This document shows, piece by piece, positions 55,937-64,000 of a stretch of 64,000 bases of DNA. The stretch comes from Chryseobacterium sp. LAM-KRS1 (lineage in GTDB: Bacteria > Bacteroidota > Bacteroidia > Flavobacteriales > Weeksellaceae), in NCBI RefSeq assembly GCF_013184525.1, contig NZ_JAAOIZ010000003.1:496001-560000 (forward strand). The letters run 5' to 3'. The notes beneath the pieces are model-generated. The model made no database searches. It had not been told where the DNA came from and saw only the letters and a list, made by a program, of their open reading frames with translations. The translations under genes were made by a program, and so were the position numbers. Each line of letters begins with the position of its first letter. Position 1 is the first letter of the stretch.

Positions 55937-55944
55937 TATTTTTG
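55937..55944 (+). promoter_or_regulatory. -7 element of lpxK, very close to its start codon
   Basis: TATTTTTG ends 7 bases before the ATG at 55952, so transcription would start at or just before the start codon, giving a leaderless or nearly leaderless mRNA. Confidence 0.5.
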
Positions 55945-55951
55945 CAATCGT

Positions 55952-56977
55952 ATGAAAAGATGGTACCTTTATCCCTTCTCTGTAGGTTATCATTTGGTAA
56001 CGGGTATCCGAAACACAATGTATGATCTGGGGATCTTTAAATCTACGAAATTCAAAACGCCGATCATCAATGTCGGCAATTTGTCCGTTGGCGGAAGTGG
56101 AAAATCGCCAATGGTGATGTACCTTGCTCAGTTTTTATCCAAACATTACAGAACCGGTGTCCTTTCCCGAGGTTACGGAAGACTTACAAAAGGTTATGAG
56201 GTGACCAATTATGACAGCAACTACAAAATGGTAGGTGATGAAGCGATGCAGCTTTTTGAACGTTTTAAGAACCGTTTCGTTATTGCAGTTTCTGAGGAAA
56301 GAGTGCCTGGAGCCAAAAAAGTCATTGATGACATGGACCTGGATGTTCTTGTACTGGACGATGCTTTTCAGCATAGGGCGATCAAAGCAGGATTTAATAT
56401 TCTGATGACGGATTTTAATGACCCGTATTTTAGGGACCACCTTCTTCCGGCAGGGGATCTCAGGGAATCAAGAGCCGGGGTAAAAAGAGCCGATCTTATT
56501 ATGGTCAGCAAATGTCCTGATGAACTGACGGAGGAGACCAAACAGTATTATATTTCCAGAATAAGACCTGAGCGTCATCAGAAAGTATTCTTTTCATCTA
56601 TCGGATATGACGAAAATGTATACGGAAGAGAAAAAATGCTTCCTGACAACAACCTGAATTATTATGACATTCTTTTAATTACAGGGATTGCCAATCCAAA
56701 ACCATTGCTGGAACATCTGGCAAAATTTTCACATAGAGTAAAACACCTTAAATTCAGGGATCATCATAATTTTTCCGATGAAGACATCAAAAAAATAATT
56801 GCTGAATATAAGAAACTGGGCGAATATAAATTGATCTTAACAACCGAGAAAGATTATGTTCGTTTAAAAACCTTTGACTATCTTAGAGATATTGTTTATT
56901 ACTGGCCTATCAATGTAATCATTGACAAAAAGGAAGAGTTTAATCAAATCATCTCGGATTATGTTAGGAAAAATTAA
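55952..56977 (+). CDS. lpxK: Tetraacyldisaccharide 4'-kinase
   Basis: LpxK phosphorylates the lipid A disaccharide at the inner membrane. The 341-residue protein has IINVGNLSVGGSGKSPMVM (P-loop, 43-61), the conserved SRGYGR (near 72) and DDAFQHR (near 134) motifs, and the late LLITGIANP segment near 240. It overlaps the following PNP gene by 17 bases, so both are on one transcript. Confidence 0.96.
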   Translation: MKRWYLYPFSVGYHLVTGIRNTMYDLGIFKSTKFKTPIINVGNLSVGGSGKSPMVMYLAQFLSKHYRTGVLSRGYGRLTKGYEVTNYDSNYKMVGDEAMQLFERFKNRFVIAVSEERVPGAKKVIDDMDLDVLVLDDAFQHRAIKAGFNILMTDFNDPYFRDHLLPAGDLRESRAGVKRADLIMVSKCPDELTEETKQYYISRIRPERHQKVFFSSIGYDENVYGREKMLPDNNLNYYDILLITGIANPKPLLEHLAKFSHRVKHLKFRDHHNFSDEDIKKIIAEYKKLGEYKLILTTEKDYVRLKTFDYLRDIVYYWPINVIIDKKEEFNQIISDYVRKN

Positions 56978-57776
56978 AGAAACCGCAGCCTTCATCAAAA
57001 ACATCATTCAGGATACACCTGATTTTGCAATCGTATTAGGATCCGGCCTGGGAAAACTGAAAGATGAAGTTCAGCCAATACACATATTGGAATATAAAGA
57101 CATTCCTAACTTTCCTCAAACAACAGTGGCTGGTCATGGAGGTCAGCTGATATATGGTATTTTAGAAGGTAAAAAGGTATTGATAATGAGTGGACGCTTT
57201 CATTATTATGAAGGCCATTCTATCGAAACTGTGGTATTTCCTGTAAGGATTTTTCATCTGATCGGTATTAAAAACCTACTTCTTTCCAATGCCTGCGGAG
57301 GAGTAAATCCTGAATTCAGGGTCGCCGACATTGTTATTCTGAAAGATCACATCAATATGATGCCTGAACATCCTCTTCGTGGTAAGAATATAGAAGAACT
57401 AGGCCCGAGGTTTGTCGATATGAGCGAGCCTTATAATAAAAAAATGATCAGTATCGCAGAACGCACTGCTTCAGAAAATAACATTAGAATTCACCAGGGA
57501 ATCTATGTCGCATTACAGGGACCTACCTTTGAAACACCCGCAGAATATGGAATGATAAAAGCTATAGGTGGTGATATGGTAGGAATGAGTACTGTTCCGG
57601 AAGTTATTGTTGCCCGTCATATGGATATGGATGTTTTTTGTATTTCAGTTATTACGGATCTTGGCGGACCCGATATTGCATTAGCCGTTTCTCACGAAGA
57701 AGTTCTTAATGCAGCCAATAAAGCAATGCCCAACGTAATCACGGTAGTAAAAGGTCTGGTTAAAAATTATCAGTAG
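56961..57776 (+). CDS. Purine nucleoside phosphorylase
   Basis: A 271-residue trimeric-type PNP, which splits inosine or guanosine with phosphate for purine salvage. Motifs include AIVLGSGLGKLKDE near residues 20-33, GRFHYYEGHS, LLSNACGGVNPEF near 105-117, and MVGMSTVPEVIVARHMDM near 205-222. The ATG at 56961 gives the usual family start; an earlier in-frame start would lie well inside lpxK. Confidence 0.94.
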   Translation: MLGKIKETAAFIKNIIQDTPDFAIVLGSGLGKLKDEVQPIHILEYKDIPNFPQTTVAGHGGQLIYGILEGKKVLIMSGRFHYYEGHSIETVVFPVRIFHLIGIKNLLLSNACGGVNPEFRVADIVILKDHINMMPEHPLRGKNIEELGPRFVDMSEPYNKKMISIAERTASENNIRIHQGIYVALQGPTFETPAEYGMIKAIGGDMVGMSTVPEVIVARHMDMDVFCISVITDLGGPDIALAVSHEEVLNAANKAMPNVITVVKGLVKNYQ

Positions 57777-57870
57777 TTCTTTTTTATCGAATTTTTCGAT
57801 TTCTTAAATTTTTGCCAATTAATCCAAAAAGCAATTCATAACTTCGTTTCATTGTTTAGATTTGTAAAAA

Positions 57871-58398
57871 ATGAAATTGAAAATGAAAAAGCTATTCATA
57901 TTTTTTATGCTTGGAACATTTGGGACATTTTATTCTCAGGAAGTTCCTAAAGTACTTAAAACCAGTTTTTCCAAAGAAGCTTTGCAACAGAAGCTTGAAA
58001 ATGAAGAGGGAAAGAGCATTACTATACAGGAAATTCTTAACCAGCACAAAGGAAAAGTGGTGGTCATTGATTTTTGGGCCGGTTGGTGCAGAGATTGCCT
58101 GAAGGCACTTCCAAAAGCACAGGAACTCGAAAAAAATAATCCGAACATAGACTTTGTATTTCTTTCTCTGGAAAGATCGAAAGAAGGTTTCGATAAAAGC
58201 CTTGAAAGATTTGATATGAAAGACAAAGATAATTATTGGTTTGCATCAGGATGGAAAAATGACTTTAATAATTATATTGACCTCAACTGGATTCCGAGAT
58301 ACATGGTGATCGACCAGAAATCAGCTATTGCAAAATACTACGCCATCTCACCGGAAGATCCTGAAATACAAGCCACCATCAATAAACTTTTACAATAA
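57871..58398 (+). CDS. TlpA-like thioredoxin-fold protein
   Basis: A 175-residue secreted thioredoxin-fold protein. A signal peptide (MKKLFIFFMLGTFGTFYSQ) starts five codons after the first ATG, so the true start may be 57883. A C73-R-D-C76 motif in AGWCRDCLKALP is the redox pair, and IPRYMVID near 150 gives the cis-Pro. It probably reduces or isomerises disulfides in the periplasm. TAGATTTG at 57857-57864 is a -7 box just before the start. Confidence 0.88.
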   Translation: MKLKMKKLFIFFMLGTFGTFYSQEVPKVLKTSFSKEALQQKLENEEGKSITIQEILNQHKGKVVVIDFWAGWCRDCLKALPKAQELEKNNPNIDFVFLSLERSKEGFDKSLERFDMKDKDNYWFASGWKNDFNNYIDLNWIPRYMVIDQKSAIAKYYAISPEDPEIQATINKLLQ

Positions 58399-58399
58399 T

Positions 58400-58858
58400 A
58401 TGGTAACTTTAAGAGAAGCAACAAAAGAAGACCTGAAAACTCTTCTTGAATTCGAACAAGGTGTAGTTACTGCAGAAAGGCCCTATAATCCTACCCTTAT
58501 TAACGGTACCATTCATTATTATGATTTAGTTTCTTTGATCGAGTCTGAAGATGCTACCCTTATTGTAGCGGAAAAGGATCATGAAATCGTCGCATCGGGA
58601 TATGCGATGATTAAAAAAGCGGAAAAGGATTATTTTAATTTCAAAGAGTATGCATATCTGGGATTTATGTATGTAAAACCGGAACACAGGGGACAGGGAA
58701 TCAATCAATCCGTTATAGATAGACTCATAAAGTGGTCAGAAGAAAGAGGAATGAAAGAAATAAGGTTAGATGTTTATGATCAGAATGAATCTGCTGTAAA
58801 AGCTTATGAAAAAGTAGGATTTGAACCTGTGCTCCTTACCATGAGATTGAAGAAATGA
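58400..58858 (+). CDS. GNAT family N-acetyltransferase
   Basis: A 152-residue acetyltransferase. The acetyl-CoA site is YLGFMYVKPEHRGQGINQSVIDRLIKW near residues 90-116 (R-x-x-G-x-G/N variant), followed by EIRLDVYDQNESAVKAYEKVGF near 124-145. It starts one base after the stop of the TlpA-like gene, so the two are translationally coupled. The substrate is unknown. Confidence 0.9.
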   Translation: MVTLREATKEDLKTLLEFEQGVVTAERPYNPTLINGTIHYYDLVSLIESEDATLIVAEKDHEIVASGYAMIKKAEKDYFNFKEYAYLGFMYVKPEHRGQGINQSVIDRLIKWSEERGMKEIRLDVYDQNESAVKAYEKVGFEPVLLTMRLKK

Positions 58859-58906
58859 TATTATTTTATTGAAATATAGAAATAAATGAATCCATATCTT
58901 TGTGAT

Positions 58907-60001
58907 ATGGATTTTTCTTTTCCCATTCGCAAAATTATACATGTAGATATGGATGCATTTTATGCTTCTGTGGAGCAGCATGATAATCCTGCGCTTAGGG
59001 GAAAACCAATTGCCGTGGGAGGAGAGCATCGGGGTGTAGTTTCAGCTGCCAGTTATGAAGCAAGAAAATTCGGTGTCCGTTCTGCCATGCCAAGTAAAAC
59101 AGCAAAAGAAAAATGCCCGCATCTCATTTTTGTTCCTCCCCGCTTCGCCCGTTACAAAGAAATTTCCAGAAAGATAAGAGAGATCTTTCATGAGTATACC
59201 GACCTGGTAGAGCCATTGTCCCTGGATGAAGCTTATCTGGATGTGACTGAAAACAAAAAAGGAATAGAATCCGCCAATGATATTGCGAGAGAAATCCGCA
59301 AAAAAATCTTTGAACAAACAGGTCTTACTGCCTCAGCCGGTATTTCAGTTAATAAATTTTTAGCAAAGGTAGCTTCGGATATCAATAAACCGAACGGACA
59401 AAAAACCATTCACCCCGACAAAATTGAAAGTTTTCTGGAAGAACTACCCGTTGAAAAATTCTACGGGGTAGGAAAAGTTACGGCCAACAAAATGTTTACG
59501 CTGGGGATTTTCAAGGGAAAAGATTTAAAGAAAAAAACATTACAGGAATTAGTAAGCCTGTTCGGAAAATCCGGAAGCTACTATTACAATGTTGTTCGTG
59601 GAATTCATCATTCAGAAGTTAAACCTCATCGCATCCAGAAAAGTGTAGCTGTAGAAAGGACTTTTTTTGAAGATCTCTATGATGAACAGCAAATCAATGA
59701 GAAGCTGGAAAGCTTAAGTGCAGAACTACATCAAAGGTTACAAAAAAATAATATTCTGGGCAGATCCCTCACTTTAAAAATAAAGTATAAAGATTTTTCA
59801 CTGTTTACCAGGAGCATGACAAAAGAAGATTACTATATTTCTGAAGAAGAATACTACAAAACCTCCAAAAAGCTTTGGGAATTAAGACCCTTTGATAAAC
59901 CTGTCAGGTTATTAGGCTTATCCCTTGCCCACCTTAATACTGAGGAAAAAAAGCAGGTTTCTGTTCAACTAAAAATACCGTTTCAGGAGTTTGGGCATTA
60001 A
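58907..60001 (+). CDS. dinB: DNA polymerase IV (Y family)
   Basis: An error-prone Y-family polymerase that copies past DNA lesions. The catalytic segments are IIHVDMDAFYASVEQ near residues 10-24 and SLDEAYLDVTE near 103-113, and the little-finger domain follows. With the ATG at 58907 the protein has 364 residues. An ATG seven codons upstream is possible, but TATCTTTG at 58895-58902 lies inside that stretch, so the shorter form is preferred. No SOS box was identified. Confidence 0.93.
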   Translation: MDFSFPIRKIIHVDMDAFYASVEQHDNPALRGKPIAVGGEHRGVVSAASYEARKFGVRSAMPSKTAKEKCPHLIFVPPRFARYKEISRKIREIFHEYTDLVEPLSLDEAYLDVTENKKGIESANDIAREIRKKIFEQTGLTASAGISVNKFLAKVASDINKPNGQKTIHPDKIESFLEELPVEKFYGVGKVTANKMFTLGIFKGKDLKKKTLQELVSLFGKSGSYYYNVVRGIHHSEVKPHRIQKSVAVERTFFEDLYDEQQINEKLESLSAELHQRLQKNNILGRSLTLKIKYKDFSLFTRSMTKEDYYISEEEYYKTSKKLWELRPFDKPVRLLGLSLAHLNTEEKKQVSVQLKIPFQEFGH

Positions 60002-60047
60002 TAATTAGAAATTTTCACTACATTGTAGTAACCAAATTCTATAATGT

Positions 60048-61520
60048 ATGAACCCAACGATGATTCAGTTTTTCCACTGGTACTCAGACGGAAACCAAAC
60101 ACTCTGGAAGGAGGCTCAAAAACAATCTGCTTATTTAGCCGAACTTGGTATAACTTCAGTTTGGTTCCCACCTGCTTACAAGGGAACTAGTGGAGGTTAT
60201 TCAACAGGATATGATGCTTATGACCTTTTTGACCTGGGAGAATTCGACCAGAAAGGAAGTATTCCCACAAAGTATGGAACCAAAGATGATTACTTAAAAG
60301 CAATAAAGGCTTTAAAGGAACAAAATATCCAGGTTATTGTAGATGTTGTATTAGGGCATAAAGCCGGTGGTGACGAGCTGGAAACGATGAAAGCAGTAAA
60401 AGTGGATGAAAATAACAGAGAAAAGGTAATTTCAGATGTTATCGAAATACAGTCCTATACCAAGTTTACTTTCCCTGGAAGAAATAAAAAATATTCTGAC
60501 TTTGAATGGAATGCAACTTGTTTCAGCGGCGTAGATTATGCCGAAGGAATGGATTCGCATATCTTCAAAATACAATCTGAATATGGAAACGACTGGGAAG
60601 AGATGATTGATGATGAAAAAGGTAATTATGATTATCTGATGTATAATGATATTGAGCATCGCAATCCATTTGTTCGTGAAGAACTCAACGCATGGGCCAA
60701 ATGGTATTTTGATCAGACCGACTTTGATGGGGTAAGGCTGGATGCTTTAAAACATATTTCTTTTGATTTTTATAAAGAATGGCTAACACTTATCCGGTCC
60801 AATTCAGGTAAAAATATCTTTGCCGTTGGAGAATACTGGGCACCTGGATATTTGAATTTACTCCAAAAATATATTGAAGTTACGGAAGGTTGCATGAGCT
60901 TATTTGACAGCTCTCTTCAAAACAATTTCCACAATGCTTCCAAAGAGGGAGGATCTTATGATCTGAGAAGGATTTTTGATGGCACTCTTACTCAGGCTGA
61001 TCCGCTGCATTCCGTAAGTCTTGTTGATAATCATGATACCCAGCCTTTACAAGACCTTGAAGCTCCTGTAGAAGAGTGGTTCAAACCTCTTGCCTATGCT
61101 TTGATCCTCCTCAGGGAAGACGGCTATCCTTGTGTATTTTATCCCGATTTGTACGGAGCCCATTACGTAGATAAGGACCGGGAGGGAAATGATCAGGAAA
61201 TTTTCCTGAATAAAGTAAATGGAATTGAAGAACTGCTGAAGGCGCGAAAAGAACATGCCTATGGAATCCAGAAAGATTATTTTGAAGATGCTAACTGCCT
61301 GGGATGGGTTCGTGAAGGAGATGACGAACACACGGGCTGTGCTGTTGTCCTAAGTAATAAAGATGCTTACAATAAACCCATGGAAATGGGGGAAAAGTAT
61401 TCGGGGCAAAGTTTTTATGATATGCTTGGAAGATTTGAAGACAAAGTAGTTATTGATGAAAAAGGCTGGGGAAATTTCCCTGTTCCTGCTGGAAATGTAA
61501 GCGTCTGGGTCCCTGAATAG
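60048..61520 (+). CDS. Cytoplasmic alpha-amylase (GH13)
   Basis: A 490-residue glycoside hydrolase of family 13 without a signal peptide, so it is cytoplasmic. Catalytic residues are D232 (FDGVRLDALKH), E262 (AVGEYWAP) and D330 (SLVDNHDTQPL). The start MNPTMIQFFHWYSDG is typical of subfamily 5. It acts on maltodextrin or glycogen. It is read alone and followed by a long inverted repeat. Confidence 0.95.
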   Translation: MNPTMIQFFHWYSDGNQTLWKEAQKQSAYLAELGITSVWFPPAYKGTSGGYSTGYDAYDLFDLGEFDQKGSIPTKYGTKDDYLKAIKALKEQNIQVIVDVVLGHKAGGDELETMKAVKVDENNREKVISDVIEIQSYTKFTFPGRNKKYSDFEWNATCFSGVDYAEGMDSHIFKIQSEYGNDWEEMIDDEKGNYDYLMYNDIEHRNPFVREELNAWAKWYFDQTDFDGVRLDALKHISFDFYKEWLTLIRSNSGKNIFAVGEYWAPGYLNLLQKYIEVTEGCMSLFDSSLQNNFHNASKEGGSYDLRRIFDGTLTQADPLHSVSLVDNHDTQPLQDLEAPVEEWFKPLAYALILLREDGYPCVFYPDLYGAHYVDKDREGNDQEIFLNKVNGIEELLKARKEHAYGIQKDYFEDANCLGWVREGDDEHTGCAVVLSNKDAYNKPMEMGEKYSGQSFYDMLGRFEDKVVIDEKGWGNFPVPAGNVSVWVPE

Positions 61521-61533
61521 ATACAATTAAATT

Positions 61534-61576
61534 AAATGTACATAACCAGGAAAGCATCATCCGGTTATGTACATTT
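61534..61576. terminator. Long inverted repeat after the amylase gene
   Basis: Perfect 14-base arms AAATGTACATAACC (61534-61547) and GGTTATGTACATTT (61563-61576) with a 15-base loop. It has little T tail on either strand but lies between the amylase gene and the convergent peptide genes, so it probably ends both transcripts. Confidence 0.6.
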
Positions 61577-61600
61577 GAAATGTCTTTATACCGTTGGCTT

Positions 61601-61774
61601 TTAGCAGTAGATATATCTGCAATTCCAGATATCACTTGCCCATTCACAGCATTGGTTGTCTTCATTTGAAGTACAGCATACTCTGTCACGGATAATTCCT
61701 CCGGCTTTTAAAGCTTTAAGTTCCTGCCGCTCTATTTTTCTTATACGGCCTGCTGGTAAATTAGTTTTTTTCAT
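61601..61774 (-). CDS. Double-glycine leader peptide, Cys-rich core
   Basis: With the ATG at 61772-61774 the product has 57 residues. The leader is MKKTNLPAGRIRKIERQELKALKAGG, ending in GG, with the IER-x3-K-x-L pattern. The predicted core starts IIRDRV and has six cysteines as two CC pairs and two singles (VCC, QCC, WNC and terminal YC). It is 22 bases downstream of another leader-type gene, so the two form an operon. Confidence 0.78.
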   Translation of the reverse strand: MKKTNLPAGRIRKIERQELKALKAGGIIRDRVCCTSNEDNQCCEWASDIWNCRYIYC

Positions 61775-61796
61775 TTTGTAAAATATTTGATTAAGT

Positions 61797-62090
61797 TTAG
61801 TCACTAAAACAAGTATATGGACATGGATCAGAAGTTACATACGAGTAAGTTCCGCAGTAGCAGGTATGCGTTGGACCTGTCGGCCCTCCTCCTGTTCCAC
61901 CTCCGGTACTTCCGCCACCGGAAGGGTTATAAGGAACACACTTCCCATTCTCACAGATATAACCCGGGTTGCATCCTCCTTCTCCCGGACCCGTATCCGA
62001 AACACAATAAGCAGGTTCCCCAGGAGATCCAGCCAGTAAGTTTTTGAGTACTTCCCGGCTCAATTCATTCCATTGAAATTTTGTTTTCAT
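61797..62090 (-). CDS. Leader-type Cys-rich secreted peptide
   Basis: A 97-residue protein with the leader MKTKFQWNELSREVLKNLLAGS, matching the pattern L-S-R-x3-K-x-L but ending GS. The mature part contains GCNPGYICENGKCVPY, similar in spacing to small EB/EGF-like modules, a Gly/Ser/Thr-rich linker (NPSGGGSTGGGTGGGPTGP) and a last Cys-rich part (HTCYCG...DPCPYTCFSD), about nine cysteines in total. It is the first gene of a two-gene unit with the peptide at 61601-61774. An exporter is not in view. Confidence 0.75.
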   Translation of the reverse strand: MKTKFQWNELSREVLKNLLAGSPGEPAYCVSDTGPGEGGCNPGYICENGKCVPYNPSGGGSTGGGTGGGPTGPTHTCYCGTYSYVTSDPCPYTCFSD

Positions 62091-62438
62091 AATTGCTTGG
62101 TTTTATATGGTTAAAAGATTTTAGTCTTTAATTGTCTCTCTCACCGCCTTACCGTTTCAGCATTTATTTTATTAATAATTTGTGAAAATATTTTCCATAA
62201 TTATTACATTCCAGGGATTAATAACTCAAATATAACAAAATAACACACACAATATTGAATAAAAAAATACCAAACACTGAATTTCACATATGAAAAACAC
62301 AAAACCAAAGCAACAAAAATAAGTGGTAACAAGGAATGAAGTAGCCATACCCCTGCCTTACATAATTTTCACATAGATAAAAAAAAATTGAGCACCTAAA
62401 TGATAAAAATATTTAGTGATACGAAGGTCGGACCCAAA
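62091..62438. other. Gap upstream of the two peptide genes
   Basis: An AT-rich stretch of about 350 bases between the first peptide gene and the carboxylesterase. It must carry the promoter of the peptide operon, but no clear TAnnTTTG is seen; TTAAAGACTAAAATCTTTTAA near 62111-62131 is a small inverted repeat. No gene is supported. Confidence 0.5.
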
Positions 62439-63773
62439 CTATATTTTTCTCAATTCCAGAATATCAGGTTTCAATGATTCTCCGGATATCCTTCCAGTTC
62501 TTGAAAACTCTGCCCACACAACTCTTAATTTTCTTCCATTATGATGGATATACTCCCAGGGAATGTTTTTTATAAGCCCGGCAGACTGCCATGCTTCTTC
62601 ATTACCAAAAAGCAAAGGAAGATCAATACTGTGAGCAGCTCCTATTTCATTATCCGTAATTCTGGAATAGATCCTGAACAAATAAACATTACCTCCGGCT
62701 TTAGCATAATTTTCAGCAAAAAGTTCTGCAGGTTTCCCATAGATTTTTTCTGTAGTCAGCTGAACTGTTTTATTAATGATCTTCTGACCAAAACCTTTAC
62801 CAAAATAAGTATTGAGTGCCTCGGAAGTTTTTAGATAAAATGCAGTTTCATCATTATTGAGTCCAATTAAAACATCAATTTTTCCAGCACTCTCTTTCCA
62901 TCTTTCCTCTGCCTCATCTTCATTGCATAAAGGAGGAAATCCATATTGAATACCAAAAGGCATCATTGCTTTTAATCCGTATTTAATAACAGAAGGAATC
63001 CTTTTTTTGTATTCTTCCATCATCTTTAAGACATCGGTTTCATGTTTTATTGAATCCGTATTTTTCAGAAATTCGGCTGACATTTTTTGTCTTTTGTGGC
63101 GAAGACCTAACGGTGCACTTTGAATGATCACTCTTTTGAAAAGGCCTTCAACGCCTTCTGAAATCATCAGATGGGCGATCGCATCTCCGCCGGATGATTG
63201 CCCCAGAAGTGTAATATTTTCAGGATCTCCTCCAAAGCTTTCTATATTCGTTTGAATCCATTTTAATGCTTCAATAATATCAAATAACCCAAGATTAGCA
63301 GGCCTTTCTTCATCGCCTCCTAAAAAACCGAACAACCCCAGGCGATAGGAAACCGACACTACAATGATATCTTGTTCCTTCACCCAACTGCTCGCATCTG
63401 ATGTGGAAAGATCCCCACACCCTATTTCATGAGAGCCTCCATGTATCCAAACAATCACAGGCAAACTGGTATGCTCATTATCGGGACGAATAACAGAAAG
63501 AAATTGAGTGGATTCTTCAATCTCAAAACCATTAAGATCCGTGGGGCCAATCATTTTTTCAATTAAAGGGCTTATACTTTGTGGGCAGACCGGTGTTTTA
63601 TCCGGAAAAAGAAGTTCCGAGGATGACGGCTGTACAGGAACAGGTTTTTGAAATCTTACAGACCTGGCATAGCGAATACTTTTGGCTTTGATAACGCCAT
63701 TTTCTTTTAAAGCAATAATTTTCGCGAACGGGGTTTGAAAAATATGAGTGCCAATATTCTGCTGTGATTTCAT
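62439..63773 (-). CDS. Carboxylesterase/lipase, type B
   Basis: A 444-residue esterase of the carboxylesterase type B family. The oxyanion loop is VIVWIHGGSHEIG near 118-130, the nucleophile S193 is in LLGQSSGGDAIAH, and AHSIDLPLLFGNEEAW near 380-395 holds the catalytic His. The last 25 residues are shorter than in many relatives but not abnormal. No signal peptide, so it is probably cytoplasmic. Neighbour on the far side is an AraC regulator on the same strand. Confidence 0.93.
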   Translation of the reverse strand: MKSQQNIGTHIFQTPFAKIIALKENGVIKAKSIRYARSVRFQKPVPVQPSSSELLFPDKTPVCPQSISPLIEKMIGPTDLNGFEIEESTQFLSVIRPDNEHTSLPVIVWIHGGSHEIGCGDLSTSDASSWVKEQDIIVVSVSYRLGLFGFLGGDEERPANLGLFDIIEALKWIQTNIESFGGDPENITLLGQSSGGDAIAHLMISEGVEGLFKRVIIQSAPLGLRHKRQKMSAEFLKNTDSIKHETDVLKMMEEYKKRIPSVIKYGLKAMMPFGIQYGFPPLCNEDEAEERWKESAGKIDVLIGLNNDETAFYLKTSEALNTYFGKGFGQKIINKTVQLTTEKIYGKPAELFAENYAKAGGNVYLFRIYSRITDNEIGAAHSIDLPLLFGNEEAWQSAGLIKNIPWEYIHHNGRKLRVVWAEFSRTGRISGESLKPDILELRKI

Positions 63774-63909
63774 TATCCGGAAATTTCTTCCTTAAAAATA
63801 ATTCACTTTTCTGAAAAACCCGAATCTATTTGAAAGAAATTACCTATTCTCACGATTCGTTTAACTACAAATGATAGAAATCTCTAAACAAACTTCGGCA
63901 ATAACTCAA

Positions 63910-64000
63910 TCAATTTAAAGTTTTGTATTCACTTGGTGATACTCCGACTTTTGCCTTAAACAACCTTGTAAAATGCTGGGGATACTTAAAACCCAGGTCA
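63910..64000 (-). CDS. AraC family regulator, C-terminal end (cut by window edge)
   Basis: About 30 C-terminal residues are visible: DLGFKYPQHFTRLFKAKVGVSPSEYKTLN, the final helix-turn-helix of an AraC regulator with the G-F-x-x-x-x-x-F-x-R-x-F-K-x-x-x-G-x-x-P-x-x-Y signature. The rest is outside the window. It is upstream of the carboxylesterase on the same strand and could control it. Confidence 0.9.
   Translation of the reverse strand, partial: DLGFKYPQHFTRLFKAKVGVSPSEYKTLN

Noticed and set aside
58886..58906. Upstream start for dinB
   Set aside because: The seven extra codons overlap a perfect TATCTTTG box, and the protein from the later ATG is complete.

Overview
The window is a piece of a Bacteroidota chromosome, most likely a Chryseobacterium-like member of the Weeksellaceae. 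The support is low GC, repeated flavobacterial -7 boxes (TAnnTTTG), secreted proteases with C-terminal type IX secretion tails, a GLPGLI-family protein, a patatin fused to a surface-antigen-like barrel, and small double-glycine-leader peptides. No rRNA, tRNA, CRISPR array, phage module or intact transposase was recognised. The organism assignment is inference from gene content.

Layout. 1-5800: pyrG (partial), a YceI protein, radA, a secreted M12-like metalloprotease and an ACP phosphodiesterase. 5800-6760: a very AT-rich gap with two minus-strand terminators and one doubtful small gene. 6760-10350: DUF6702, a HupE/UreJ-like protein and an M1 peptidase. 10376-15620: a LytTR two-component system diverging from an outer-membrane protein and two carboxylate-type transporters (CitMHS and SDF). 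15671-19451: a V8-like protease, a double-glycine peptide and groES-groEL. 19702-23005: an AT-rich accessory island with a nuclease-NTPase fusion, a frameshifted small gene, and a divergent XRE/SymE pair with shared TGTCA boxes. 23161-35412: many small accessory genes, including a frameshifted kelch protein, MarR-arr (rifampin ADP-ribosyltransferase), HxlR with twin operators, a TetR-esterase pair with a 34-bp palindrome, a penicillin-binding-fold hydrolase and DinB-family enzymes. 36299-37160: an FMN riboswitch and ribB. 37235-45142: a TonB-type receptor, a barrel protein, an OmpR/kinase pair, a porin and an MHS transporter. 45806-47710: a hydrolase, ECF sigma factor and membrane protein unit behind an ECF-like promoter. 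47783-61520: mostly core genes (patatin-barrel, M43 protease, ABC exporter, truA, lpxK, PNP, TlpA-like protein, GNAT, dinB, amylase). 61601-64000: two more double-glycine peptides, a carboxylesterase and the end of an AraC regulator.

How genes work together. Two loci share one design: a two-component system beside an outer-membrane protein and inner-membrane organic-acid transporters. Several accessory genes carry their own regulator and a readable operator (MarR/arr, HxlR/SnoaL-like, TetR/esterase, XRE/SymE). The most interesting items are the nuclease-NTPase island after groEL and the three Cys-rich peptides at two distant sites that share a leader pattern (L/I-S/E-R-x3-K-x-I/L) but have no exporter in the window.
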